Shown one piece after another: positions 44,587-54,992 of a stretch of 64,000 nucleotides of DNA. Both the position numbers and the translations under genes were made by a program. The stretch lies in assembly GCA_038501625.1 (NCBI GenBank), contig JAZAYU010001139.1:1-64000 (forward strand). Reading direction: 5' to 3'. The notes beneath the pieces were generated by a model that was not told the DNA's origin, did no database searches, and saw only the letters and a program-made list of their open reading frames with translations. The stretch's first letter is position 1, and each line of letters begins with the position of its first letter. The stretch is from Corbicula japonica (lineage: Eukaryota; Mollusca; Bivalvia; Venerida; Cyrenidae).

Positions 44587-45088
44587 TAGTGTTGGGATAT
44601 CGGTTGCAAATCACAATCGATCATCAGTTGGAATCTGTTGCCACTTCCGATGTGATTTCACCGATTATAATCGGTTTATAAACCATATTTGTGAAACATA
44701 AACAAATGGTTTCTAATAAGTTGCTTACATAATATCCATAATTATTGTGTGTTTGGTGATACTTTCTACATGTAAAAAGGTTTGATTTCTAAGAACAAAA
44801 AATAAAACATTTCGCTTGTTATTATTTCATAAGCACTAATTAAAATGAATGAACAATGCTGAACAGAGAATACACACCCCAAAATACGGTGTCGATAGCA
44901 CTTCATGCCTAAAAGGCCCTACCAATTAATTTCAATCATGACTTGTACAAATATTGACAAAGACATGTTAAAATGTGTAGTATTTTACACCCACGGGTAT
45001 ACATCGGTTTAAATCGATTATGAGAGAATGACATCGATTTTCGGCATCGGGAGGTTCTCGATGTTTTTCGATCATCGGCACATCACTA
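44587..45088. mobile_element. hAT-like TIR element, about 502 bp
   Basis: The left end TAGTGTTGGGATATCGG and right end (complement TAGTGATGTGCCGATGATCG) are imperfect TIRs of the TAGTG type. Internal ATCGGTT/AATCGAT motifs repeat near both ends. No matching 8-bp flanks are visible, because the right flank is occupied by the next element. Confidence 0.5.
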
Positions 45089-45345
45089 ATTGGGGCGCGC
45101 CACGGGAAAAGGTACGTTCGGTCATTTTTTGTGTCATTTTTGTTGTTACTCTATTTAGAAAGAACTATCAAATTTCTATAATTTTCTCATAACAAAACAG
45201 TGATTTTGTTACACATTGACAATAAAATGGTATTTTTACAGCATATTGCATAATAATTAATGTCGTCTGCTCAACTTTATGACGTCGTTTCAAGGATTGA
45301 CGTCAACTGCCCGAAGGTACCTTTTCCCGTGGCGTGCCTCAATTA
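45088..45345. mobile_element. MITE with 28-bp TIRs, abutting the preceding element
   Basis: The left terminus AATTGGGGCGCGCCACGGGA and right terminus complement AATTGAGGCACGCCACGGGA both continue AAAGGTAC. About 26 of 28 positions match. No ORF. Confidence 0.7.
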
Positions 45346-46159
45346 TAAAGTTCAGATAAGGCTTTTATATTTATGACATCAATAGAAATATTCGGTTCAC
45401 AGATGCTTATATGAAACATGTAGGGGAGAACTGTGATGTGTTGTAAGGTCATGTAATAATAATCGAGAAATATTACAAAGAATTTGACAATGATATAATT
45501 TTTGACAGAAATTGATTCAAAAGGGAAACACTGCAAACTTAACAGATCAGCAAACTGTGACTTTTGGTTAGTACTAGGAAACAATAAAACAATAAAATCA
45601 AGTAATATAGGGAACATTAATTATTCCAAAACCAATTTTTCTTAACTCCACGAATGTTAGTTACTAATGAAAACAGAAAATCCAGTAATGGTTATTTTTT
45701 TCCTCGATTTCGATAATAAAATTTTAATTAAGAAAACTATTTTAGAAATGGAAAATCATCAAAGATTTAACACCAAGTAAACAATGCAGAAAAAAGAAAT
45801 ATATTTGTTATTTGTATGACACATGTAATATTGGTAAAAATAAAGTTACAATAATATTTTCCCTCTTTGAAAGTAAAAATTGTTTAAATGACATAACAAA
45901 TATCATTAATAACAAAGAATAATACGTTTAGAAAGATAATTTTGGTTATTCTCACTTGGTTACAATTTGTTTGTTTTGCTTTCTGTAAATCCTGTTACCG
46001 GCTTCAAGTTCATGATAAAGACTTCGTATAGGTAAACATTCTAAGGATTAATGTATTTCTTTATCTTCAAGAATACTTAATCATACATAATGCTTGAATT
46101 GACATCATTAAATTATGTTCAGAGTCTGCTTAGAATATGACGTGTGCAGAAAAGCAGTC
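45346..46159. other. Downstream flank of the dual-OB-like gene
   Basis: AT-rich. It should contain the 3' UTR of the minus-strand gene, but no clear polyadenylation signal could be assigned. Confidence 0.4.
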
Positions 46160-47269
46160 TCACTTGCCCAAAACGTGGATACCTATTACCAAAATATAAC
46201 ATCTTGGTGGATCAAAATCATTTCTGTAACCCTTGAACGGACGTGACAAACCCAGTATAACAATACAATTTCTATTTCCTGCAGGTTGCAACTCGTCCCA
46301 TTTGAAAGCTGTCAAAGGCCAATCATAACGAGTACTTCCGCTGTCTACACGCACTCGTTTTTTATTTTTAGAAACACGTACATTATTCTCTTTTGTTAAG
46401 TACACACCTACCGACGGACATCTTTTATTTTCTAATATATACTTGTTTTCTCTTACCAACTGCATAGGAAAAATATCTTGTATGATTGTTTTGGCTCGCG
46501 GAAGTAGAGACTTTGGTGACCATTTAGAATTTTCACTGACGACAACAACACGGTCCTTCTCAACTAGCATGTCTTCATTTCTATGTGGGAAAGGCGTTTT
46601 AAAGTCGGCCTCTGTCTGGCTTAAGGGATCATGTAATACTTCAAATGACACCAACGATCCTACTTCAAAACTGCTCGATTTCGACCAACAACAGGCTCCG
46701 GGTTTCGTATTAAATATTGGCCTTAGGAACCGTTGTTTATCCTCGTCCAATCCCATGTAACAATAACCACGTTTCATTCTTGTTTTGCAAACTATTCTTA
46801 GTTTCAGTTTACTTGGTTTCTTTGTGCTTGGTATGTCCCATTCTATGTATGGTTCATCGTCAAAGTCTAGTTCCACGTCAAAGTCAGAGAAGATGTCAGG
46901 ATTATATATTGCATCATCAGCTTCACTTCCAGATGGTAGCAGGTGAAATTTCTCGATATCATAATAAACAAGTTTAGGTGGTCTGTCTGTAGTTATTTCA
47001 TTTTCGTCCTCAAATATCGGTCTTGCACGCACGAAGACCACGACATGCATTATTTTATCACATTTAGGGTTTTTACACCAGACTCCAACATAGATATTAA
47101 CTGTGATCGGACTACATGTCGTAAGGGGGTAAAAATGGTCCTCCATATCCATAAGAGTATTATGAACTGCGATTTCATCTATGTCATCAGTTGTGATGTG
47201 AAGTGGGCAATCACAGGCTTGACATCGGTAGCCATACTCATCATATCTTGTTTTAAAAGTGTGTTTTGT
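46160..47269 (-). CDS. Zinc-binding plus dual-OB-like protein, terminal exon
   Basis: The frame is open from an acceptor (TTATTTTATAG, 47280-47270 on the minus strand) to a TGA at 46162-46160, about 369 codons. The first ATG inside (47152) is probably not the start, because 39 upstream codons are in frame and include CQACDC, which with CKNPKC about 50 residues later suggests a zinc ribbon. Counting from that ATG, residues about 116-200 (KRGYCYMGLDE, RFLRPIF, PFPHRNEDML) and about 245-326 (CPSVGVYL, YDWPLTAFKW, VILGLSRPF, RCYILVIGI) follow the layout I associate with the dual OB-containing (DuOB) domain, known mainly from prokaryotes and linked to nucleic-acid or conflict systems. Function is unknown. 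Upstream exons are not securely located. Confidence 0.6.
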   Translation of the reverse strand, partial: TKHTFKTRYDEYGYRCQACDCPLHITTDDIDEIAVHNTLMDMEDHFYPLTTCSPITVNIYVGVWCKNPKCDKIMHVVVFVRARPIFEDENEITTDRPPKLVYYDIEKFHLLPSGSEADDAIYNPDIFSDFDVELDFDDEPYIEWDIPSTKKPSKLKLRIVCKTRMKRGYCYMGLDEDKQRFLRPIFNTKPGACCWSKSSSFEVGSLVSFEVLHDPLSQTEADFKTPFPHRNEDMLVEKDRVVVVSENSKWSPKSLLPRAKTIIQDIFPMQLVRENKYILENKRCPSVGVYLTKENNVRVSKNKKRVRVDSGSTRYDWPLTAFKWDELQPAGNRNCIVILGLSRPFKGYRNDFDPPRCYILVIGIHVLGK

Positions 47270-48350
47270 CTATAAAATAAGAAATTATATTCATTTAAAT
47301 ATCTATAGTTGAACATTTTTTTATTAAATGTACCATAGCTATTGCTGAACTACCAAGTTAAAATGGGGATTGAGTGTACAAGTCAATAAAGAAAAATAAC
47401 AATAATTTCAAGTATCGAGCCAATCAGTTTGAGGGGAATTCCATACAATTAGAAAATAAATAGATGCAAAGCTCTTATTTCAATTTTAACATCAATGAAA
47501 GAATTTTGTGCCATAAATAACTAAACTACGGCTATCTGAAGTTGCTAGTTTAATGCATTTGGAGGCAGCTATATAGAATGGTGATAACTGACATACGAGT
47601 AAATTCTTGTGCACAAATGTAAGGAATAAAATACGAAAATCACAATGCATGTATGATAATGTGCTTTTTATGTAACAATATATTAAAAATTCATTGTTAT
47701 TGTTGTTGTTGTTGTTGTTATGATTCGTAATTCACCGAGGCAAGTATAAAAGGGTTATAACAGTAACATGTTTTTTGTTTTGTAAATCATTACAATAAAA
47801 CATTATTAAATATGTGAAGGGAATCCCCTTGATTTGTTCAAATTGGTAAGTAAATGTACCAATGTTAAGAAATTCAAAATATATTTGGTCGAGTAAGAGG
47901 TCTTGTTAAAAATAAAGGGATACAATGTATATATGTATTACGGTGGTTGATGAATTTGGAAATACAAAGATATGGGAAGAATGCATAAACCTTTAAAAAA
48001 AATGAAATATGCATACCAGGAACGGCCACATCCAGCATACACAGCCTCCCCACACAGCCAAAAAGAAGAGAGGAAAAGAGAGCATGGTATTACAATAATC
48101 AGTTTCAAAATGGACGCCACAAACAAATAACGAAAATGAGAACCAGAGGGGTTACCGCCTTGGAACGGTCAGAGGCAAAACAAAATGCCACTGGGGGTTT
48201 AAACCAGGTTCTAGGGTGCACCAACCTCACACTTGCCCCAACAGGTTCTCGTATTACAAAACAAGTACAAATTGTCTTGGTGAAATAACTCCAACCCATC
48301 CATCAGCTCAACAATGTTGCATGCAAAAGCACACAAACATATAAACATAA
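47270..48350. other. Probable intron, no exon identified
   Basis: AT-rich, with a (TTG)n tract at 47697-47718. The retroelement relic begins below 48.5 kb. Confidence 0.4.
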
Positions 48351-48399
48351 GAATTTAATAGCATTGCAAAGCCAAAGGGCGGGTACTCACTGATCTTAC

Positions 48400-49800
48400 C
48401 GAGACCAGAGCACCTGGAGTAAAATCAGCAAGAACACGATGACAGGGATAAAAGAAACAAATCGAGCTTCTAGGTTCTTTTAAGAAAAGATTTCCCCATA
48501 AACCTTCATAAACTCTTAAACCCCTGCCACCGTCGTGCAACCAAAGAGGTAAGCATAATGATCAACTGTAGATGGGTTAATCACCGGGCCTGCAGAGCGA
48601 TGTAAAATATCATGTTGGTAACCTTTCTTTTTAAATTTACAGATGGTTTTTACGAATAACCGGCAGAAATTAACATCGCCTTTTATCTTCTTAAGTTTAT
48701 AAATTAAATCTCCATAAAAAACTGGCTGCGAAATTCCTTGTTGCAAAAGTGATTTTAAACTGCACCTGTACATTTGTATTTATGAATTAGATCTGGATAT
48801 CGGCGATAAAACTTGCAAAAGGTTTTCCGTAATTTGTGGTACCGATAACCCTGTTTTAAAAGTTTTTCTGTAATGCAAAGTTTACGTTCATTTAAATCAT
48901 TCACATCGTTGCAAGCTCTTGAAAAGCGAACAAGCTGTGAGATATAAACCCCGTAAGATGTTGCACGAGGAACATCGCCGTCTAAAAACGGAAAATTTAC
49001 TATATTAAAATTAAAATCATCTCTTTTATCATAAATTTTAGTAGTGACGTAACCATTTTCAATGGACAGATATAAATCAAGAAAGTTTTCTTGCTTTTCT
49101 GAAGTGTTCGCTTTATTAAGCTGTAGTTCTTTATGATAAATCTTATTAACCAGTGATGGAAAATGGTTATTATCTATATTAAATAAATCATCAAGGTACC
49201 TCGAGGTGTTGTTAAAAGCTGTAATAATATCATTTTGATGTTCGGTAGAAAGAGATAACATACAATCTCTTTCATAACAGTATAAAAACAGATCAGCAAC
49301 AAGAGATGCACAATTAGTACCCATTGGAATGCTTATTAGTTGTTTATAAATAGAGGTACCAAATCTCAAATAAATATTATCCAATAAAAATGTGAGCGCC
49401 TGGATAAGGTCTTGAAAGGTCATGAAGTATAATTATCACAAGAACCATCTGTAAAGAATGCCCTGTGTTCATTACAAGCGATAAATGTTTCATTTTCTCT
49501 AGCAAGTTTTTTCAATGAGGCTGGTTAGCTTGTCTCTTATTAAATTATGAGGGAGAGAAGTATAGAAGGTGGAAAAATCATATGTAGACAAACAGAACGC
49601 CTGAAAACTATTTGATTTCAGTTTCTTCAAAACGTCATTTGAATTTTTTATAGACCAAAATAAATTTTTGCCAGTAGTTTCAAAAACTTTTTCGAAATAC
49701 CTAATTAGATGTTCTTTTAAAGGAAAATATGAGAAAAAGGCATAGCTGTGACAGCAAAGGCATTTCTTTGAAATAAAGTAGATCATGGGAGTTGCACATT
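48400..49800 (-). pseudogene. Broken reverse transcriptase, possibly Penelope-like
   Basis: Three frame-shifted pieces in order on the minus strand. 49786-49499 has STYDFSTFYTSLPHNLI, resembling RT motif A. 49423-48755 has IPMGTNCASLVADLFLY and RYLDDLFNID (motifs B and C with the DD pair), then FLDLYLSIE, YDKRDDF and SYGVYISQLVRFSRA. 48773-48516 has QPVFYGDLIYKL. The order and motifs match a widespread invertebrate RT group that I place, with doubt, near Penelope-like elements. No endonuclease is seen. The 5' end is truncated at about 49.8 kb. Frameshifts and a stop make it inactive. Confidence 0.6.
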
Positions 49801-49987
49801 TATTTTACATGGTGTATAAATCTCTGGAGTAAGAGAACTGCAGAAGTATTTTTAAGAAAGCCGAAGTGAAAAAGAGACATAAATGCGAAAATAATTTTGT
49901 GAGTTATTGCTGGAAATAAAGAAGGTTGAAGGGGAAGTAATTACTTTAAGTTTTATATCATTCCCATAGTTATAAGTTATCGACCAG

Positions 49988-50367
49988 TGTCGCAAAGTTT
50001 GCGATGTCGTTATTATTATAAATACGGTGACTGTTTTCTTGCTCCTTCGGAGTTCTTGCTCCTTTGGAGGTCTTGCTCCTTCGGAGTTTGTTATTTCATT
50101 TATGCACGAAAATCATGCAATTTATTACTTTTGGCGGGAAAATTTGGTATATAAGGGGTAGTTTGATATTTAGTATAGGCTTCTTCTTCTTTAGTAGTGA
50201 AAATAAGAGTAAAATTTGTATTAAAATTAAAATTAAATTAAATAAATCTGGATGTTGTATCTGATTCGTCTTGGGAGTTAAAGTAATAAAAATGGATATA
50301 TTTGTGTTGTGTTTAAATTCCAGTGTAGCCTTGAAATAAGGATTAAATAATAAGGATCTTGGCTACA
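49988..50367 (+). repeat. LTR 1 (380 bp)
   Basis: Starts TGTCGCAAAGTTTGCGATG and ends GGATCTTGGCTACA. U3 holds three CTTGCTCCTTCGGAG-like repeats. TATATAA is at 50148-50154 and AATAAA at 50241-50246. It differs from LTRs 2 and 3 by roughly ten changes, most in the first 130 bases. Confidence 0.93.
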
Positions 50368-50372
50368 TTGTT

Positions 50373-50388
50373 TGGTCCCGCGAACCGG
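50373..50388 (+). promoter_or_regulatory. Primer binding site, unit 1
   Basis: TGGTCCCGCGAACCGG begins five bases after the LTR end. TGG plus a sequence complementary to a tRNA 3' end is the expected minus-strand primer site. The tRNA is not identified. The same site follows LTR 2 at 55710. Confidence 0.6.
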
Positions 50389-50512
50389 ATATAGAATAGA
50401 AATTGAAAACAAAGCAAAATCGAGTGTTGTGACGGATATTACAGTGCTGTGATATTGGAGCATTTATTTCGTATAAAATATTTTGTGCATTCATTGAGGG
50501 ATTTATTTCATC

Positions 50513-51319
50513 ATGAGTAGTGTTCCTCACTTGAAAGGTGTACGGACGAGGTATAGAAATATACTCGAAAGGAAAATAGATGAGAGAAAGAGGATACTTC
50601 TTTGCGATAAGGAGATCGACACGATTGAAAGTGCACTAGCTACAACAGGTATGTGTTGTGATACATTAAAACTGTATAGCGAGAAATTAGAAAACCAAAG
50701 TGAGAAATTGGCTTCCGCCATTGGAGAAGATGATGATGAATTTATAGAAAAAATAACTGAAGAGGATAGTACCTTATGCGAAGAGGCTATCAATTGTTTT
50801 ATGAAGTTAAAACATCACAGAGAAATGTTACTTAGTTTCAAGGAACAACGTAAGGATACTGCCCCAAGTGGAGATAATCCAATGATGATGTTGCAACAAG
50901 ACATGCATAAGCTCATGGAGCTTCAGATACAACATCAAGAAACAATACTAAAGGCTCAAACTAAAAGTGCTAAAGTGTCTTCTGTAAAACTGCCAAAGCT
51001 GGATTTGATTTCATATGACGGGGATAAGACCAAATGGATAGAATTCTGGGATTCGTTTAAGTGTTCTGTTCATGACAACAAGATTCTTTCCGACAGTGAA
51101 AAGTTCAATTACTTAAAAAGTAAATTGCATGGTGAAGCTAAAAGTGCAATTTCAGGCTTGATGCTTTCAGATGGGAATAACCGCTTAGCTATTGATATAC
51201 TGAAGGAAAGATTTGGTGATAAGCAAGAAGTTATAGATGTTCACTATAACCAACTGATCAACTTACAACCAGTCAAAAATGATACAAGGCAGTTGAGATC
51301 ATTCCTCGATAATGTTTAG
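50513..51319 (+). CDS. gag: BEL/Pao gag N-terminal part, unit 1
   Basis: 268 codons from ATG in the context TTTCATCATGAG. The N-terminal 130 residues are rich in charged helices. Residues about 160-240 carry KLPKLDLISYDGDKTKWIEF and KLHGEAKSAISGL, the DUF1759-type signature of BEL/Pao gag. The frame ends at TAG (51317-51319), but homologous coding continues in the same frame for about 16 codons before the next ATG. The stop is therefore either suppressed or an inactivating mutation. Confidence 0.85.
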   Translation: MSSVPHLKGVRTRYRNILERKIDERKRILLCDKEIDTIESALATTGMCCDTLKLYSEKLENQSEKLASAIGEDDDEFIEKITEEDSTLCEEAINCFMKLKHHREMLLSFKEQRKDTAPSGDNPMMMLQQDMHKLMELQIQHQETILKAQTKSAKVSSVKLPKLDLISYDGDKTKWIEFWDSFKCSVHDNKILSDSEKFNYLKSKLHGEAKSAISGLMLSDGNNRLAIDILKERFGDKQEVIDVHYNQLINLQPVKNDTRQLRSFLDNV

Positions 51320-51367
51320 AGACACCTTCGTAGTCTAGAGATTCTTGGACAAAATACAAACCAAGAT

Positions 51368-52342
51368 GTGTTTGTATCCATGGTGAGAGCCAAGTTGTCT
51401 GAACATGTGCTGATACAATTAGAGTTGAAAAAGGGTGCTGACAAAAAGTGGAGTATAGAAGGTCTACGTGAAAGCTTGAAAGAATACGTTATGGCAAGAG
51501 AAAGAGCTGAAAAACAGGGTAATGCCAGTAATAAGGGACATGAATCTAGTTCTGCAAAATTACCATCTGGAAATAAAGATACAACAAATAAACGAGAGCC
51601 ACACAAAGGACCAACAAACTCTACACACGCACTACCGACTCTAGCCAAGCAGAAATCAGAACAACAGCCTCAGTCTGAAGATTATGTAAATAAATGCCGT
51701 TACTGTAAACAGAAACACTGGAGTGATCAGTGTAGCAAGTACAGATCTATAACTGAACGGAAAGAACAACTAAAGGATAGTTGTTATAAGTGTTTGAAAG
51801 TAGGACACCGAGCTCGTAATTGCAAAAGAAGCAAAATATGTGTGTATTGTGGTGAAATAAACAAGCATCATCGCAGTTTATGTCCTCAGAAATTTCATCT
51901 GAAAGGAGATATTGCACACTTGGTCAGTGATATAGAGATTGAAAAAGACACTCCAGAAGAAAGTGTGCTTATGTCTTCGAGTGAAACGGTGTTAATGCAA
52001 ACTGTTTCAACAAAAATAAAAAATCCTGATAAGAAAAACAACAAACAAGCTAGAATTCTACTGGATTCAGGTTCACATCGAACCTACATAACGGAAAAGC
52101 TGGCAAATGAGATCGAGTTGACAGCCATTGGTGAACAAGAAAAAAAGCTAGTTACTTTTGGAAGTAATAGTTCGCAAACAATAAAAACAAAATATGCAAA
52201 CCTTAACGTTATGTTAAAGAATAGACAGTTTACTACCATTACTGTCAACATCGTTCCGACAATAAGTGGTGCACTTCATCGTCGCCCAGTAAAAGCATTG
52301 AAAAAAGAACAAGTGAAACACATTCTGGAAAGTGTTGATTAA
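51368..52342 (+). CDS. Gag C-terminus with zinc knuckles and aspartic protease, unit 1
   Basis: 324 codons in the same frame as the preceding gag. Cys/His groups lie at residues 110-122 (CX2CX3HX4C), 139-152 (CX2CX4HX4C, a canonical knuckle) and 158-172. A retroviral-type aspartic protease motif, LLDSGSHRTYI, has its Asp at about residue 233. A TAA ends the frame at 52340-52342. BEL/Pao-like coding continues in frame past it to 52557, including an LLGSKFGWILSGR segment. The ATG used is the first in the segment and may not be a real start. Confidence 0.82.
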   Translation: MFVSMVRAKLSEHVLIQLELKKGADKKWSIEGLRESLKEYVMARERAEKQGNASNKGHESSSAKLPSGNKDTTNKREPHKGPTNSTHALPTLAKQKSEQQPQSEDYVNKCRYCKQKHWSDQCSKYRSITERKEQLKDSCYKCLKVGHRARNCKRSKICVYCGEINKHHRSLCPQKFHLKGDIAHLVSDIEIEKDTPEESVLMSSSETVLMQTVSTKIKNPDKKNNKQARILLDSGSHRTYITEKLANEIELTAIGEQEKKLVTFGSNSSQTIKTKYANLNVMLKNRQFTTITVNIVPTISGALHRRPVKALKKEQVKHILESVD

Positions 52343-52524
52343 GCGGATACACTACCAACAGATAAAGAGTCATCATCAATCGAAATGTTGATAGGTAATG
52401 ATTACTACCTCGATTTTATTCTCTGTCAGAAGCTAGCGATACAACCAGGTCTATTCTTGCTTGGCTCAAAATTTGGTTGGATTCTTTCAGGCCGTACAAG
52501 TGATTGTGAAACCCACAATGAGCC

Positions 52525-53928
52525 GTGTATGTTAATTTTCACACAAGGGTTGAAATAATGAACACATCAATGATTTCAAGTATTGGTAGTGTTTTGTCGA
52601 CCAAGCCGAATTTAGAAGACTTCTGGCAATTAGAGTCAATTGGAATCTTGAATAAATTCAGCAACAGTGGTGATGATATCGCGATGAGCCAATTTCGGGA
52701 GACTGTGAAATTCGAAAATGGTCGGTATCAGGTGACTTGGCCATGGATCAACGAATTACCTTATTTACCTGATAACAGAAAGTTGGCGCTAGGGCGTTTA
52801 CAAAGTTGTGTGTCAAAATTAAAAAATAAACCAAGTCTCATGGAAAAATATGATTCAGTCATAAAAGAGCAGTTAAGAGAAGGCATAATCGAAAAGGCAG
52901 AAAGATCAAAACCAGACGGAGTAGTGCATTATCTACCTCATCATGCCGTGGTTACGCCACAGAAGACAACAACTAAATTACGTGTTGTCTATGATGATTC
53001 TGCAAAGACAAGGACAGAAAATAAAAGTTTAAACCAATGTTTGTATAGAGGACCTGTCATGATTCAAGATCTATGCGGCATGTTGCTAAGATTCAGAATG
53101 AGCCCGATAGCAATGGTAGCTGATATAGAGAAGGCATTTCTACAAATCGGCCTTCAGTCTGATCAACGGGATGTAACACGCTTCATGTGGTTGAAAGATT
53201 GTACTAAACCTTCTGTAGACGAGGGTAATGTAGAAGAATATCGTTTTTGCCGTGTACCCTTTGGGGTTATATCGAGTCCGTTTCTTCTGGGTGCCACAAT
53301 AGACCACCATTTGAGTATGTACAATAGTGATGTTGCAACCAAAATAAGAAAAGATATCTACGTTGATAACCTAATTACAGGTGCTTCAAATATCGCGGAA
53401 GCCATGGAGCTATACAAAAAGTCGAAATCAATGCTTCAAGAGGCATCGATGAATCTTCGGGAGTGGATAACAAATGACAAAGCCGTAAACGAATTTATTC
53501 CCTCCGATGACAGAGCTAATGATGAAGTTGTGAAGGTTCTTGGTCATCATTGGGATGTAAATGAAGACACTATAAGACTTAAAGCACCAAAGCCTATTCT
53601 TGATAAACCTGAGATGACAAAACGTGATGTGTTAAAAACACTAGTTTCTGTCTTCGATCCGCTTGGTCTGCTGTCACCAGTGCTTCTTCGGGGCAAAGTG
53701 CTTCTACAGTCGTTGTGGATGAAACGTCTGGATTGGGACGACCAACTAGAAAATGAAGATATAGAGAAGTGGTCAGGTATGGTGGCTGACTTCAATGAAA
53801 TCAGTAAAGTAGCACTATCAAGATATTTCTTCGTGCCAACTTTAAAGGCAGTGCCAACAACCTACACATTATGTTGTTTCTGTGATGCGTCGGCTTGGCT
53901 TATTCCACATTTATATACCTACGTATAA
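52525..53928 (+). CDS. pol: BEL/Pao reverse transcriptase, unit 1
   Basis: About 467 codons, in a different frame from the protease segment and overlapping its end, so a frameshift separates them. RT motifs: LRVVYDDSA at about residue 152, VADIEKAF with catalytic Asp at about 200, VPFGVISSPFLL at 244-255, and YVDN at 279-282, with Asn in the last place as in a number of BEL/Pao RTs. The C-terminal part has VFDPLGLLSPV and FCDASA, the start of the A17/RNase H region. The frame then breaks at 53926-53928. No methionine start is convincing; it would be made as part of a polyprotein. Confidence 0.88.
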   Translation: MYVNFHTRVEIMNTSMISSIGSVLSTKPNLEDFWQLESIGILNKFSNSGDDIAMSQFRETVKFENGRYQVTWPWINELPYLPDNRKLALGRLQSCVSKLKNKPSLMEKYDSVIKEQLREGIIEKAERSKPDGVVHYLPHHAVVTPQKTTTKLRVVYDDSAKTRTENKSLNQCLYRGPVMIQDLCGMLLRFRMSPIAMVADIEKAFLQIGLQSDQRDVTRFMWLKDCTKPSVDEGNVEEYRFCRVPFGVISSPFLLGATIDHHLSMYNSDVATKIRKDIYVDNLITGASNIAEAMELYKKSKSMLQEASMNLREWITNDKAVNEFIPSDDRANDEVVKVLGHHWDVNEDTIRLKAPKPILDKPEMTKRDVLKTLVSVFDPLGLLSPVLLRGKVLLQSLWMKRLDWDDQLENEDIEKWSGMVADFNEISKVALSRYFFVPTLKAVPTTYTLCCFCDASAWLIPHLYTYV

Positions 53929-53989
53929 ACCAAGATGAAGTGATAACGGTAAATTTAGCATTTACAAAGACACGCCTCGCTCCAGTAAA

Positions 53990-54469
53990 ATGTCCATTCC
54001 ACGCTTAGAGCTTTTAGCTGTAGTTATTGGCGTCAGGTGCCTTCAACTTGTTAAAAATCAATTAAGAGTGCTTTTAGCAAATATGTACTTGTGGTCAGAC
54101 TCCAAATGTGTTTTGAGCTGGATAGATTCAAAGAAAAATCTGTCCGTGTTTGTAAAAAACAGAGTATCCGAGATTAAAGAAAACTCAGAAATTAAGTATG
54201 AGTATATACCAACAAAGGAAAATGTAGCTGATTTAGCTTCAAGGGGAACAACTTTGAATAAACTCATTAAAACTAACTTGTGGTGGCATGGACCGGAGTG
54301 GTTATGTCAACCAAGCAAAGAGTGGCAATCGTTTAATTTCACATTGGACGAGAATTCGAACCAGAAATACAAGGATGAAGTGAAAGAAGAGAAAATTAGT
54401 GTAGAAACCTCGTTACGTGAAAATGGCGAGAAAATAGCTATGAGCGAAGGAATTAGCTGTTACAGCTAA
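53990..54469 (+). CDS. BEL/Pao RNase H/A17 region, unit 1
   Basis: 159 codons with SIPRLELLA, LWSDSKCVLSWI and ENVADLASRG, which supply the Glu and Asp residues expected for the RNase H-like fold, then WWHGPEWL. It is frameshifted relative to the RT segment. It stops before any H2C2 or integrase core, which would normally follow directly. Confidence 0.82.
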   Translation: MSIPRLELLAVVIGVRCLQLVKNQLRVLLANMYLWSDSKCVLSWIDSKKNLSVFVKNRVSEIKENSEIKYEYIPTKENVADLASRGTTLNKLIKTNLWWHGPEWLCQPSKEWQSFNFTLDENSNQKYKDEVKEEKISVETSLRENGEKIAMSEGISCYS

Positions 54470-54482
54470 AAGAGGTGATTAT

Positions 54483-54992
54483 GTGCGCAAAGATAACCAG
54501 GAATACGAGGAGGTTAGCGATGATGACACGATATTGGATTTGTTACAATTTGGAAAGCCTATTGATGAAAATGACATTAATGAAAAAATATGTGATTTTG
54601 ACATTAATCAATTAGGTGATGCTGACGTTGTTGCATGTGACGTAAACGGTGATGAAGACGTTGTTGCATGTGACGTAAACGGTGATGAAGACGTTGTTGC
54701 ATGTGACGTAAACGGTGATGAAGACGTTGTTGTATGTGACGTAAACGGTGATGAAGACGTTGTTTTATGTGACAACATAAATGATAAAGAAGTGAATTAC
54801 TGCATTAACATTACAGAATCTGTTAAGAGTGGTGAACCCGATCGTCAATTTTCTGACACTAACATATTCGATTACAGTGATATAAGTGATGCTGACAGTT
54901 ATTCCGTGGATCACGGCGCTGTTTCAGAGAGCAATTCGCCACAAACTGCAGAAAGCTATGTACTTACAGATGACGACAGTACAACGAATTGA
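54483..54992 (+). CDS. Acidic repeat ORF, unit 1
   Basis: About 169 codons, strongly acidic. It is open upstream to about 54440 in the same frame without ATG, so it is probably a polyprotein tail. Five tandem 11-residue repeats like DVVACDVNGDE are encoded by a 33-bp DNA repeat. A TGA ends it at 54990-54992, yet the same frame stays open for 63 more codons to a TGA near 55180 (ending YWSYPGY). No known domain. It occupies the position of the missing integrase. Confidence 0.6.
   Translation: MRKDNQEYEEVSDDDTILDLLQFGKPIDENDINEKICDFDINQLGDADVVACDVNGDEDVVACDVNGDEDVVACDVNGDEDVVVCDVNGDEDVVLCDNINDKEVNYCINITESVKSGEPDRQFSDTNIFDYSDISDADSYSVDHGAVSESNSPQTAESYVLTDDDSTTN

Noticed and set aside
46443..47275. 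Three plus-strand frames of 86-110 codons
   Set aside because: Antisense to the dual-OB-like exon, with no domain; shadows.
51316..51648. 110-codon minus-strand frames opposite gag in both retrotransposon units
   Set aside because: Shadow of the gag/protease coding frame; conserved only because the two units are near-identical.
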